Virus record (IMG/VR): IMGVR_UViG_3300042324_000380
Span: 1-30,309 of that record
DNA from: a virus
Length of the DNA stretch: 30,309 nucleotides
Reading direction: 5' to 3' (one strand)
Shown here: positions 22,777 through 30,275 of the stretch, one piece after another
How the letters are laid out: each line of letters starts with the position of its first letter
Numbering within the stretch: the stretch's first letter is position 1
Notes under the pieces: generated by a model
The model's database searches: none
Told to the model about the DNA's origin: nothing
What the model saw: only the letters and a program-made list of their open reading frames with translations
Position numbers and translations under genes: made by a program

Positions 22777-23227
22777 AACCCACAGGTGGATTAGGGTTGT
22801 TCTTCTCGTATTTCTTAATCTTTCGCTCTAACACTTTAACGAAGTCTTCCACCACTTTATCTTTAACAGCATTGAAAGCGTTCTGGGTAAAGTTATATTT
22901 TCCTTCTAAAATGTTGGCATATTTCCAAGGTATTCTGCGCTTTCCGTTTTTATCAAGCCCGCGCGTGTTCTTGCTCACCCCGGTTATAACAACTAGCTTA
23001 CCATTTTTGGCATAAATAATTCTTTTGCGAGTTATAGACTTATGTAATAATCCAGTATCTACCAATCCTTGTGCCTGAATCTGATTCTTTATAGCATCCT
23101 GAAATGTTTTATTTGCACTATATGCAGATGATGCCAACGCTTTTGCGCCAAACTCTTGGCCCATACTTAGAAGTTTTTTCTCAAGTTCCGCGAGTCCCGT
23201 AATTTTAACTTTAAGTTCATCAGCCAT
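22775..23227 (-). CDS. HK97-gp10-like neck/tail completion protein
   Basis: This 150-residue basic protein shows the HK97 gp10 family pattern: KVKITGLAELEKKLLSMG at the start, then DTGLLHKSITRKRI, a strand (KLVVITGVSKN), PWKYANILEGKY and an ending helix (FTQNAFNAVKDKVVEDFVKV). These proteins join head and tail at the neck. It follows the head-closure gene with a TAATG overlap and precedes fibre gene A, which carries the terminator-like domain. The end is a charged tail (KKYEKNNPNPPVG). Confidence 0.85.
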   Translation of the reverse strand: MADELKVKITGLAELEKKLLSMGQEFGAKALASSAYSANKTFQDAIKNQIQAQGLVDTGLLHKSITRKRIIYAKNGKLVVITGVSKNTRGLDKNGKRRIPWKYANILEGKYNFTQNAFNAVKDKVVEDFVKVLERKIKKYEKNNPNPPVG

Positions 23228-23544
23228 TAGGATTGTTTGCGTCTCTCGCCAGTAAGTTTTAGATAACCTTCAGACGGTTCATCAATAAAAACTATATTAT
23301 AATCTTTACCTTCAAATGTGATATATGCTTTTTCTGTCGCATTGGCCGTTTCGCGTATTGTAAAAATATAAGTGGCGTTGGTGAAAATGATACCATTAGT
23401 ATTGATTTCAGTACCAGACTGTGTTTTTACATTGCTCCACAAGCTGCTGCTCGCATATGCAAAAGTGGTTTGTCCGAACCGATCCAATGAAGAACTGGTT
23501 GGATATTTTAAAACTATACGATCAAAAAGTTTGCCGGGATTCAT
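23227..23544 (-). CDS. Head closure (head-tail joining) protein
   Basis: This 105-residue beta-barrel-like protein has the pattern of SPP1 gp16/phage head-tail joining proteins: FDRIVLKYPTSSSLDRFGQ, SLWSNVKTQSGTE, ATYIFTIRE and DYNIVFIDEP then GYLKLTGERRK. It caps the connector and opens for DNA release. It lies 1 bp after the connector gene and overlaps the gp10-like gene, in the standard HK97-like head-completion order. Confidence 0.8.
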   Translation of the reverse strand: MNPGKLFDRIVLKYPTSSSLDRFGQTTFAYASSSLWSNVKTQSGTEINTNGIIFTNATYIFTIRETANATEKAYITFEGKDYNIVFIDEPSEGYLKLTGERRKQS

Positions 23545-23545
23545 T

Positions 23546-24022
23546 TTATGGTTTTGTTAGTTTATATGGACTCAACAGCGCGCCCACCGAAAATGATAAA
23601 GGAGAAGTAATATTACCAATCGCTTCTGGTAATCTATTTTCATAAAAACTATTAACCAACATCATCTGTGCAACTTTAACATTACCCGGCACTTTTGATC
23701 CTGATTGGACCAATGTAAAAGAAATTGGTCCACTATAAGTTTGGTCAATATAAGTGTACCACGATCCATCAACTTCCTTTAATGAACCCGTTGATACAGT
23801 TAATACAGTCTGTGTAGATAAGAATAAGTCCCCGCTGCTTGAAAATACATTCATGCTGCACGTCGTTGGGGTAAAGTATCTATTGCATTCGGCCACTACT
23901 TGTTCATAACTCGCCGTGATTAGCACGTCTATCAGAGAGTCGTCGTCGTTTACTTCAAGTTTTAAGTAATTCTTTGATTCACTTACTGTAAGACCATAAT
24001 CAGATACGTTGTAAATTCTCAT
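23546..24022 (-). CDS. Head-tail connector (HK97 gp6-like adaptor)
   Basis: I use the ATG at 24022 (MRIYNVSDYGLTVSESKNYL); a longer frame to 24058 would span the promoter-like motif. The 158-residue protein begins with the typical gp6/gp15-type pattern: a SESKNYLKLEVNDDDSLIDV helix pair, then LITASYEQVVAECNRYF, and ends in VAQMMLVNSFYENR followed by SPLSFSVGALLSPYK. Such proteins form the ring below the portal. It follows the capsid gene and its terminator, and has its own TATACTTATA motif 7 nt upstream. Confidence 0.85.
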   Translation of the reverse strand: MRIYNVSDYGLTVSESKNYLKLEVNDDDSLIDVLITASYEQVVAECNRYFTPTTCSMNVFSSSGDLFLSTQTVLTVSTGSLKEVDGSWYTYIDQTYSGPISFTLVQSGSKVPGNVKVAQMMLVNSFYENRLPEAIGNITSPLSFSVGALLSPYKLTKP

Positions 24023-24029
24023 ATATGTG

Positions 24030-24039
24030 TATAAGTATA
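24030..24039 (-). promoter_or_regulatory. TATACTTATA promoter-like motif
   Basis: Exact copy on the coding strand, 7 nt before the ATG of the connector gene at 24022. It lies downstream of the capsid terminator, as expected for re-initiated transcription. Confidence 0.65.
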
Positions 24040-24084
24040 GACCAAACCAAGAAAGCAATGGGCATTTTTATATGTTTAGTGGGC

Positions 24085-24127
24085 ATATATAAAATAAAGA
24101 GGGCGGCTCTTTTTAGGAGCCGCCCTC
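24085..24127 (-). terminator. Intrinsic terminator after major capsid gene
   Basis: The arms 24099-24109 and 24117-24127 form a perfect 11-bp GC-rich stem (GAGGGCGGCTC) with a 7-nt loop, followed on the minus strand by TTTATTTTATAT. It lies 33 bp after the capsid stop. Confidence 0.9.
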
Positions 24128-24160
24128 AGAGTTTTATGAGAACTTTATATACTAACTAAA

Positions 24161-25339
24161 TTAGGCCGAAGCGGCAACGAACTTACAGATGGCTTTACCC
24201 TTTGTAAGAACGATGTCAGTGCGCTTAGAAGCGATGTAACCCGTGTTACCTTCTGCCGCATAAAGCTCCATCAGGCGACGGAGATTATATCCACCGCGAT
24301 CACCGATGGTGACGAACGAAGGATTTAGCAACATACCAAGAATACCCGTGGTCGAATCCCAAGTTGCTGGGCAACCATCGGACTCGAATACTGGCACACC
24401 ATTGAAGGTATTAGGAGCGCCAACAACAACGGACGTATCCCACAGGAATTCGCCAGTCGAAGAACGGCTCTTGCGCATGACCGAGGCCATAGCAGTACCG
24501 ACAACATACACCGCGCCCTGACGGACGGATGCTGGCATCTTGTAGTAACCGTCAATCAAGTCGGTCAAGATAGAACCAGAAGCACTGCCCAAGTTTTGGC
24601 TCAATACATTTTCTCCACCAGCAGCGGTTACACGTAGCAATCCGCGAGGTTGTAGAGTACCAGAACCAGACACGAAAGCGGTCTCTTCGGCATTACCGAA
24701 CGCAGTACCGATTTCTTGTGCAATCGTGGCTTCCAAATCGGTCGATGCATCTTGCACCAACTCGTCGGATAGCTTCACGAGAGCGGTCAGCTTATATGCA
24801 CCAAGCGTTGCGCTGGTGAAAGCAGGATTCGTCTCAGCATACGAAGCAGATGGATTTTGGTCCTTCCACAAAGCAGTGATACCAGTTCCAACGATTGGAA
24901 GCGTGGTCGTGGACGTGGTTGCAATAACTTTAATACCCGGAAGCTGACGCATTACGTTAGCATTGGCCAAGGTCTTCTGGATTGTGTTTAGCAATACAGT
25001 CGGCACATTCACGCCGCCTTCGGCAGCACTGAACGTATTAAGATTGCGAACTTCGGTCATATTGCCAGTGCGAACATAGTCCAAAAAGGCTTCACGAATT
25101 TCGTCTGTGTTTGCGGTCTTGGAATTGCCTACGTGGCGCGTATCAAGAACTTCGCCCATTTTAGCCTTAACGGCATCGAATCTAACTTCGGCTTCGATCT
25201 GCTTCGTTAGGTTTGTGTATTGACCTTCTAGGTCATTGTATTTGGCGTAGTCGCCTTCTGAACGCTTGGAGGCATCCAATTCCATGATGTTTTTCATCGC
25301 AGAATAGACCTCGTTGCGTGTTTGTAATAGATTACTCAT
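24161..25339 (-). CDS. Major capsid protein, HK97 fold
   Basis: This 392-residue protein has the HK97 gp5 layout. Residues 1 to about 75 form a charged coiled-coil delta domain (ASKRSEGDYAKYNDLEGQYT), which the prohead protease probably removes. The core has FSAAEGGVNVPTVLLNTIQK, LPGIKVIATTSTTTLPIVGT, LTALVKLSDELVQDASTDLE and SGSGTLQPRGLL, all typical of Phage_capsid proteins, ending with YIASKRTDIVLTKGKAICKF. It builds the icosahedral shell. Gene order (protease before, connector after) agrees. A strong terminator follows. No good promoter-like motif is seen directly before it. Confidence 0.95.
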   Translation of the reverse strand: MSNLLQTRNEVYSAMKNIMELDASKRSEGDYAKYNDLEGQYTNLTKQIEAEVRFDAVKAKMGEVLDTRHVGNSKTANTDEIREAFLDYVRTGNMTEVRNLNTFSAAEGGVNVPTVLLNTIQKTLANANVMRQLPGIKVIATTSTTTLPIVGTGITALWKDQNPSASYAETNPAFTSATLGAYKLTALVKLSDELVQDASTDLEATIAQEIGTAFGNAEETAFVSGSGTLQPRGLLRVTAAGGENVLSQNLGSASGSILTDLIDGYYKMPASVRQGAVYVVGTAMASVMRKSRSSTGEFLWDTSVVVGAPNTFNGVPVFESDGCPATWDSTTGILGMLLNPSFVTIGDRGGYNLRRLMELYAAEGNTGYIASKRTDIVLTKGKAICKFVAASA

Positions 25340-25359
25340 ATTATTGTATTATTTGTTTG

Positions 25360-26085
25360 TTATACTAAGCACGAGGTTGTGCCTCGTAAATTTTTATCTT
25401 GTTCTTTTAGAGTTAAGAATTTCCATCTCAGTTCTAAATCTTTCATTTTATTAGCGTCGACAACTGGCGCAACCGGTGCAGCAGGTTCAACTTTAATATT
25501 TTCAATCTTCTTGTCCTCAACTCTGACTTCTGTTCCCCTTTCAGTGTTGAGATCAACGACAGTTTCCTCTTCGATAAAATCTTCGTTTCGCAATGCGAGG
25601 GTTGTTTCTCCATAAGCTGGACTAGATACAACAGATACTTCGCGCAAATTTAATGAAGATATTTCACGAATCTTTACGCCGGAACGTGAATAGTTTTTAC
25701 TCTTTGGTTTATTAAATCCAAAACTAAATCCTTTCAAATCTCCGCGTTCTGCACTCACTAATGTATCTTTACCATAAGAAGTATCTGGTAAATCTATTTC
25801 AACATACAATCCATCTTCTTTATCCATCATGCGCAACGTTCCAGCAGAACTACGCCCAAGCAACATAGCGGGATCGTGTTCTTTAAAAGCCAGAATATCA
25901 TTATTTTTTAAACTCTCCACGAGTGCTCCCGGTAGAATAATTTCACGAAACGTATCACCAGAAACAGTGCGCAATTCACCGCTCATGCTATTATAAACTA
26001 CAGCACGTCCTACGATGGTTTTCTTTTCTTTATCAACCTTTACGTCTTCCATGCCGAAGGCGCGATATTCTAAAGTATTATTCAT
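25360..26085 (-). CDS. Prohead protease (S78/HK97 gp4-like)
   Basis: This 241-residue protein has the S78 prohead protease pattern: TIVGRAVVYNSMSG, ILPGALVESLKNNDILAFKE with H70 directly after, LLGRSSAGTLRM, then LKGFSFGFN with S121, and SLNLREVSVVSSPAYGETTL. H70 and S121 are the expected catalytic His and Ser. It would cut the delta domain of the capsid protein and itself. The C-terminal part (about 170-241) is charged and may bind the scaffold. TATAATTATA lies 4 nt before the ATG, overlapping the portal stop. Confidence 0.9.
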   Translation of the reverse strand: MNNTLEYRAFGMEDVKVDKEKKTIVGRAVVYNSMSGELRTVSGDTFREIILPGALVESLKNNDILAFKEHDPAMLLGRSSAGTLRMMDKEDGLYVEIDLPDTSYGKDTLVSAERGDLKGFSFGFNKPKSKNYSRSGVKIREISSLNLREVSVVSSPAYGETTLALRNEDFIEEETVVDLNTERGTEVRVEDKKIENIKVEPAAPVAPVVDANKMKDLELRWKFLTLKEQDKNLRGTTSCLV

Positions 26086-26089
26086 TATG

Positions 26090-26099
26090 TATAATTATA
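26090..26099 (-). promoter_or_regulatory. TATAATTATA promoter-like motif
   Basis: Matches TATANTTATA on the coding strand, 4 nt before the protease ATG at 26085, and overlaps the portal stop codon. Confidence 0.45.
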
Positions 26100-27363
26100 A
26101 CGCCGGTGGAGAAATTGAACCACTAACTTGCGTATTTGCCGCGGGTTTACCCACTGCCATATAGTTTACTGGACGTAGATAATCATCACCACCGTCTTTA
26201 GGATCAACATATACACCCGTATCTTCTGCCTCGTTCACCTGATTAGAAGTCATTACACCATTGGCCATAGCGAATCTATACCACTCAATTCTAGTCTTGA
26301 TGTCACCGCGCAACAGACCAGATACATTGAAGTTAATATAATATTCGTCGCTATCTTCTAGCAACGCCTTATTTAAAGTCTGTTCAATATTTGCTATAAT
26401 TGGAGCCAAGGTCCAGTTTACGAACTCCAAGCTGTTCAATTCAACGCTGGCATATGTCGGCGAACCAGTTAAACCAAAGCGATGTAGTGGGCATCCAAAA
26501 ATGTCTGCGACAATACGTTGTGCACTAAATTGTTTTTGGCTAACATACTCAGCTTCTTGGGCAGTTAGACCGCTGTTGATTGCCTCACTCTTTAAAGTGT
26601 TTGGTAAGAAGGCTGTGCGTCCGCTATTATTTCCACTGAAACCAGCGGCCCAACCAGATTTCAATTTATTCAACTCTTCTTCTTTAAGATTGCCGGGGTG
26701 ATATATAATACCACTTGGACGTGCCGCGTTCTTTGCAATAGCAGTACCGGCACTTTCTAATTCGGAGTAGCCATCAAATAAAGTGCGGAAGGTTTCTATA
26801 ACACTCATTCCGTAGATACCATTGCGCGTGTATCCTTTGATATGAATGATTTGGTCGTTGGTGAAATCCTTCATTACCGACGTACCATCATTCAGCGTCA
26901 GCAACATTTTGTATGTTGGCGAGCCATTGGCATCTATATTGATTTCTACAGAATACGGATTGAGCGGCACCAACTCGGCAGTTAGTCCATCATTGCGTCT
27001 AATGCGCTGTATATAAACATTTCCAAATAAATCTAACTGTGTCACAGCCCACGACCAAAATGTAAAATTGGTCATGAATGGATTTGGAGACTTGGTGATT
27101 ATATTATAGTATGGATGATCTACCGCTGGTTCATGTCCCTTATCCAGTTTTTTATTTAATGTAATTGGAAGACTTGCTATAGTATTTGAACGCAATGTAA
27201 CACATCCGTAAACTACAGAAATTTTATCTATATTCTTACCAACACTGAAAGCACTATCCCAATTGGAAACTGTTACACCACCAGTCGTAGTGCTGCGTGC
27301 TTCTTCTACTGGTTGTTCCGTAGCGGTCTTAACCTTGGGCTTTAAAAATGAAAAGAAGTCCAT
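26095..27363 (-). CDS. Portal protein, HK97 family
   Basis: This 422-residue protein matches the HK97-type portal family in length and sequence. It has VYGCVTLRSNTIASLPITL, NPFMTNFTFWSWAVTQLDLF, YIQRIRR, QIIHIKGYTRNGIYGMSVIE, AKNAARPSGIIYHP, QRIVADIFGCPLHRFG and NSLEFVNWTLAPIIANIEQ. It forms the dodecameric vertex through which DNA is packaged. It lies 43 bp after the large terminase gene and before the protease gene. The C-terminus (GKPAANTQVSGSISPPAL) is flexible. Confidence 0.95.
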   Translation of the reverse strand: MDFFSFLKPKVKTATEQPVEEARSTTTGGVTVSNWDSAFSVGKNIDKISVVYGCVTLRSNTIASLPITLNKKLDKGHEPAVDHPYYNIITKSPNPFMTNFTFWSWAVTQLDLFGNVYIQRIRRNDGLTAELVPLNPYSVEINIDANGSPTYKMLLTLNDGTSVMKDFTNDQIIHIKGYTRNGIYGMSVIETFRTLFDGYSELESAGTAIAKNAARPSGIIYHPGNLKEEELNKLKSGWAAGFSGNNSGRTAFLPNTLKSEAINSGLTAQEAEYVSQKQFSAQRIVADIFGCPLHRFGLTGSPTYASVELNSLEFVNWTLAPIIANIEQTLNKALLEDSDEYYINFNVSGLLRGDIKTRIEWYRFAMANGVMTSNQVNEAEDTGVYVDPKDGGDDYLRPVNYMAVGKPAANTQVSGSISPPAL

Positions 27364-27373
27364 ATTATATAGT

Positions 27374-27383
27374 AATAAGTATT
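27374..27383 (-). promoter_or_regulatory. Promoter-like motif (AATACTTATT)
   Basis: Two mismatches at the ends of TATANTTATA but the core ATACTTAT is intact on the coding strand, 10 nt before the portal ATG at 27363. Confidence 0.4.
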
Positions 27384-27405
27384 ATTGAAGTTGAAAAAAC
27401 GCTGG

Positions 27406-28935
27406 TCATACCCACGATATATTGGTAGCTCCAGCCTCAAATGCATTCTTCGACGCCTCTTCTAGTGCCATTAGTGAAGCAATTACAGGGTCAATACGTT
27501 CTCTACTCTTGGCTTTGTCTGCCTTGGCATTACCGGCGGCATCAATTTTCAATATAACATTGCTCATTGCCCAGCGCAATACTGGGTTCTTGTCGTGTAT
27601 AAACCCCTTAGCTAACACCAATCGCTCCATTGCACGTACTGGACTTGCCATGCTTGCAAATCCCTGCCCGAAATTTATAACCGCAAATCCTTGTTCTATT
27701 AATTTAGTACTGAGATAGCTTGAATTCCAGCGGTCGATTGCAACGGACGCTATATTATAATCTTTTGAAATATCGGTCAGATGCTTTAATACATAATCAT
27801 AATCTGTACAATTGCCCGGTGTAGCAGTTAGCCAGCCTTCCTTGGCCCACAACTCATAAGGCACTTTATCTTTTCTACTTCGTATCTTTATATTTTCCTC
27901 GGGGCAGAAGCAATGCACGAACACATAAAACTTTTCGTTCTTATAAAATACTAATGATAATGCAGTTAAGTCAACTGTACTGCTCAAATCTAAACCAGCA
28001 TAACAAGTATCTCCCTTGAAATCTTCTATCTTTATAACAGTGCCACACTCCATCCATTGCCCATCACCAATCCAACCTTTCTCACTGTCCAGCCACGCAT
28101 TTAGATATAATGTCTTGAATGCCATTTCAAACCGGGGAAACTCTTTGGCTCTATTAAATTCAGACTTAAAGAAATCCATGCTTACGGTGTGACCTAGTGA
28201 TGGATTACATTCTTTCCACGTCTCCTCACTGGTCCAGTCTTGTCCTTCTTTTAATCCATAAATCTTGGCATAGAAAGTATCGTCCTGTATAACACCAGAG
28301 TTGATACGCTCACCGTGTTCCACAAGCTGATAAAGAAATGACGCTTTGCTAAATCCGGCTGTACTTATACTTAACATTAGTGGTTGCTTGCGTGCACCCA
28401 ACGATGTTACCATTGAATTGTACAGCCCATCGTCCGGTGCCGCTAACAATTCATCAAATATAACAAAGCTTGCATTAAGTCCCAACGCTGTATTGGCATC
28501 TCTACTCAGTACACGAAACGTACTTTTTGTTTTTGGATTGTATAAAGCATTCTTGTATATCTTTATTCTCTTACTTAAAATCTTTGACGTAGAAACAAAG
28601 TCCATTGCCGCCTGAAATATAATACGTGCTTGGTCTCTGCTATTGGCACACGCATAAATTTCTCCATTGAACTCGCCAAACATAAGTTCATAAATGCACA
28701 GTGCAGCACACAATGTAGTCTTACCATTTTTTCTGGGAATTAGTATAAGTCCGTTTCTATACCTCCGCAACCCATCTGATTTATATTGACCATACAGCGA
28801 CTCAATAATTTCTCGCTGCCAATCCAGTAATACGAATGGAGTACCAGCATGAGTGCCTTTACTATGTCTGAGAAATTCTTTAAAGAATCGCTCGATCTTT
28901 TTCGGCACTGTCAAATCTGTCGTATATTGAACCAT
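27406..28935 (-). CDS. terL: Terminase large subunit
   Basis: This 509-residue protein is a complete DNA-packaging motor and nuclease. The ATPase has Walker A PRKNGKTT (67-74), Walker B SFVIFDE (156-162) and coupling motif STAGF (191-195). The RNase H-like nuclease has GLDLSST with D316, AIDRWNSS with D401 and RIDPVIASLMAL with D482. The length and LDWQREIIESLYG start match the Terminase_1/HK97-type family. Its ATG directly follows the small-terminase stop. All key residues are present. Confidence 0.97.
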   Translation of the reverse strand: MVQYTTDLTVPKKIERFFKEFLRHSKGTHAGTPFVLLDWQREIIESLYGQYKSDGLRRYRNGLILIPRKNGKTTLCAALCIYELMFGEFNGEIYACANSRDQARIIFQAAMDFVSTSKILSKRIKIYKNALYNPKTKSTFRVLSRDANTALGLNASFVIFDELLAAPDDGLYNSMVTSLGARKQPLMLSISTAGFSKASFLYQLVEHGERINSGVIQDDTFYAKIYGLKEGQDWTSEETWKECNPSLGHTVSMDFFKSEFNRAKEFPRFEMAFKTLYLNAWLDSEKGWIGDGQWMECGTVIKIEDFKGDTCYAGLDLSSTVDLTALSLVFYKNEKFYVFVHCFCPEENIKIRSRKDKVPYELWAKEGWLTATPGNCTDYDYVLKHLTDISKDYNIASVAIDRWNSSYLSTKLIEQGFAVINFGQGFASMASPVRAMERLVLAKGFIHDKNPVLRWAMSNVILKIDAAGNAKADKAKSRERIDPVIASLMALEEASKNAFEAGATNISWV

Positions 28936-29331
28936 TTACTTATCATCCATAAAGTCCGTCAGTGCGTCACTATCATCTACTTTAGCAATACGCAACTTGG
29001 CACGGGCACTTGGAGATATACCTAATTCTTTTATAAGGCTCAATGTGCTAGCAGTTAAATCATTCAGTGCTCTATTTTCAGATGGGTCTTTGTTTTCTTT
29101 TTGCGAAAGTGCTTGTAGTCTATCTAGTTGCATCGCGTATATAGACAATACATTCACATCACACTTTCCTGCTATACCTAAATTTACAATCTCTTTGGAT
29201 GCGGCCTTGTAAATCTTTTTGGCATTATCATTCAGCCATGTAGGAGGTCTTGGTATAATGCCGTCACTTACAGTCTTTGGACGTTTATCAGTAGAATTTA
29301 TAGAATCTGGCGAGGGTGTTCTTCCGGGCAT
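28936..29331 (-). CDS. terS: Terminase small subunit, P27-like
   Basis: This 131-residue protein begins with a basic, Pro-rich start (PGRTPSPDSINSTDKRPKT), then PRPPTWLNDNAKKIYKAASK and LGIAGKCDVNVLSIYAMQLD. This is the pattern of the P27-type small terminases (Terminase_4) that recognise the packaging site. The C-terminal half has a helix (TLSLIKELGISPSARAKLRI) that probably forms the ring. It is directly upstream of the large subunit. TATACTTATA lies 19 nt before the ATG, so this marks the start of the late module. Confidence 0.9.
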   Translation of the reverse strand: MPGRTPSPDSINSTDKRPKTVSDGIIPRPPTWLNDNAKKIYKAASKEIVNLGIAGKCDVNVLSIYAMQLDRLQALSQKENKDPSENRALNDLTASTLSLIKELGISPSARAKLRIAKVDDSDALTDFMDDK

Positions 29332-29350
29332 TTTATAATTGTTATTTACC

Positions 29351-29360
29351 TATAAGTATA
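29351..29360 (-). promoter_or_regulatory. TATACTTATA promoter-like motif at the head of the late module
   Basis: Exact copy on the minus (terminase) strand, 19 nt before the small-terminase ATG at 29331. The divergent HNH gene starts 33 bp to its right. Confidence 0.65.
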
Positions 29361-29392
29361 GCAATAAAGATCAAAACATCATATATATTAGT

Positions 29393-29683
29393 ATGCCACA
29401 GATGCCTCCAAATAATAACGCCAAGAAAAAACCACGCTATGAAAGTGAGCGCGGCAGCAGTACAGAGCGTGGTTATGATAGACAGTGGAGAAACTTTCGT
29501 GTACATTATTTAACCGAGCATCCGTTGTGTGTAGATTGCTTACATAATTTTTTATTCATTCCATCCACAGAAATTCACCATATAACAAAACTCTCTACTC
29601 GCGCCGATTTAAAATATATCGAAAGCAACTTAAAAGCATTGTGTAATAAATGCCATAATAGTTATACATCGCGTGGGTTATAA
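29393..29683 (+). CDS. HNH endonuclease near the terminase genes
   Basis: I use the ATG at 29393 (MPQMPPNNNAKKKPRY); a longer frame from 29339 would run across the late promoter-like motif. The 96-residue protein has RQWRNFRVHYL, CxxC at C46/C49, the HH pair at H62-H63, N79 and CNKCH at C84/C87/H88: a complete small HNH nuclease. HNH proteins beside the terminase often assist in cutting at the packaging site (HK97 gp74 type). Here the gene is divergent from the terminase, unlike the usual order, which leaves a homing role open. The last 123 bp (29567-29689) are repeated inverted at positions 1-123. Confidence 0.85.
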   Translation: MPQMPPNNNAKKKPRYESERGSSTERGYDRQWRNFRVHYLTEHPLCVDCLHNFLFIPSTEIHHITKLSTRADLKYIESNLKALCNKCHNSYTSRGL

Positions 29684-29689
29684 AGATAT
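29567..29689 (+). repeat. Right arm of 123-bp exact inverted repeat
   Basis: This is the exact reverse complement of 1-123. It covers the final 117 bp of the HNH gene and 6 bp beyond its stop codon. Confidence 0.9.
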
Positions 29690-29750
29690 ACGTGCGCTGG
29701 GAAAAGGCGAAGCGAGCGAAGCGAGCAATATATAACTAACCGAACTAACC

Positions 29751-29810
29751 GGTTTATTATTATATTAAATAGTTTGTTATTATAATAAACAGTTTGTTAT
29801 TATAATAAGT
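29751..29810 (+). repeat. Three tandem 20-bp iteron-like repeats
   Basis: Units at 29751-29770, 29771-29790 and 29791-29810 share the core GTTTNTTATTATA. The second and third are identical over 18 bp; the first matches the second at 16 of 20 positions. Each of the last two contains the palindrome TTATTATAATAA. The pattern is like initiator-binding iterons. Confidence 0.75.
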
Positions 29811-29940
29811 TCGAGTTATGGATATGGTGGGTATAAAAAGGAGGGAGACACGCGGTCTACGTCCACTTTGCCTATGTTTTTACATTCCCCTATCCCATCT
29901 GGGTGCTATTACCCACAATCACACACAATCACACGATGTT

Positions 29941-29974
29941 CTGAATAACTTAATTGTTTATACTGAATAACTTA
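29941..29974 (+). repeat. 12-bp direct repeat pair
   Basis: CTGAATAACTTA occurs at 29941-29952 and 29963-29974, spaced by one 22-bp period (two helical turns). It lies about 35 bp before the plus-strand gene at 30010 and could be an operator or an initiator site. Confidence 0.65.
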
Positions 29975-30009
29975 TTGTAACGGCGCGGAATTTTGTATAT
30001 ATATAACTA

Positions 30010-30264
30010 ATGAAATCTTTATATTTAAAATGTCAGTGTAGTGGTGAATTATTATATATTGAACACGACGATGAGATAGATTGTTATGTTATGTCTATAT
30101 GGTTACGGGGATACAAGCACACGCATCCTTGGAGTTATAGGCTACGATGCATATGGCACATTATAATTCACGGAGTTCCTTATGGTGATGCTGTAATATT
30201 GAGCAAAGAGGATGTAACAAGGCTTGTAGCTTATCTAGACACACAAAGAACCCACACTGTTTAA
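30010..30264 (+). CDS. Hypothetical early-region phage protein
   Basis: This 84-residue protein begins MKSLYLKCQCSGELLYIEHD with a CxC pair, has a central aromatic segment (YVMSIWLRGYKH ... RLRCIWHIIIHGVPYGDAVI) and ends in a helix (SKEDVTRLVAYLDTQ). Proteins of this general plan are common in phage early regions, but I know of no function. It is the first plus-strand gene after the repeat-rich region and is followed by its own terminator, whose hairpin includes the stop codon. Confidence 0.65.
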   Translation: MKSLYLKCQCSGELLYIEHDDEIDCYVMSIWLRGYKHTHPWSYRLRCIWHIIIHGVPYGDAVILSKEDVTRLVAYLDTQRTHTV

Positions 30265-30275
30265 TGGTGTGGGTT
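30249..30275 (+). terminator. Intrinsic terminator at the stop codon of the last gene
   Basis: The arms 30249-30257 and 30267-30275 form a perfect 9-bp stem (AACCCACAC/GTGTGGGTT). The stop codon at 30262-30264 is in the loop. The following TTGTGTT is only weakly T-rich, so efficiency is uncertain. Confidence 0.65.

Larger units (their letters stand above)
29684..30009. other. Repeat-rich noncoding region, candidate origin/packaging/control region
   Basis: No convincing gene lies in these 326 bp. It holds five different direct repeats: a 9-bp unit (GCGAAGCGA) twice at 29707-29724; a 9-bp unit (AACTAACCG) twice at 29734-29751; three 20-bp AT-rich units at 29751-29810; a 10-bp unit (CACAATCACA) twice at 29914-29933; and a 12-bp unit (CTGAATAACTTA) twice at 29941-29952 and 29963-29974. 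The place between the terminase side and the next gene set suits a replication origin, a packaging site or an early promoter region. The function is inferred. Confidence 0.6.

Noticed and set aside
24023-24058. 12-codon upstream extension of the connector gene.
   Set aside because: It would cover the TATACTTATA motif, and the conserved family pattern begins at the ATG at 24022.
29339-29392. 18-codon upstream extension of the right-hand HNH gene.
   Set aside because: It overlaps the small-terminase promoter-like motif and adds hydrophobic sequence unlike HNH proteins; the ATG at 29393 is more likely.
29818-29970. 50-codon plus-strand frame in the repeat-rich noncoding region.
   Set aside because: It runs through direct repeats, has a low-complexity composition and no recognisable motif. 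A GGAGG-like stretch lies inside rather than before it.
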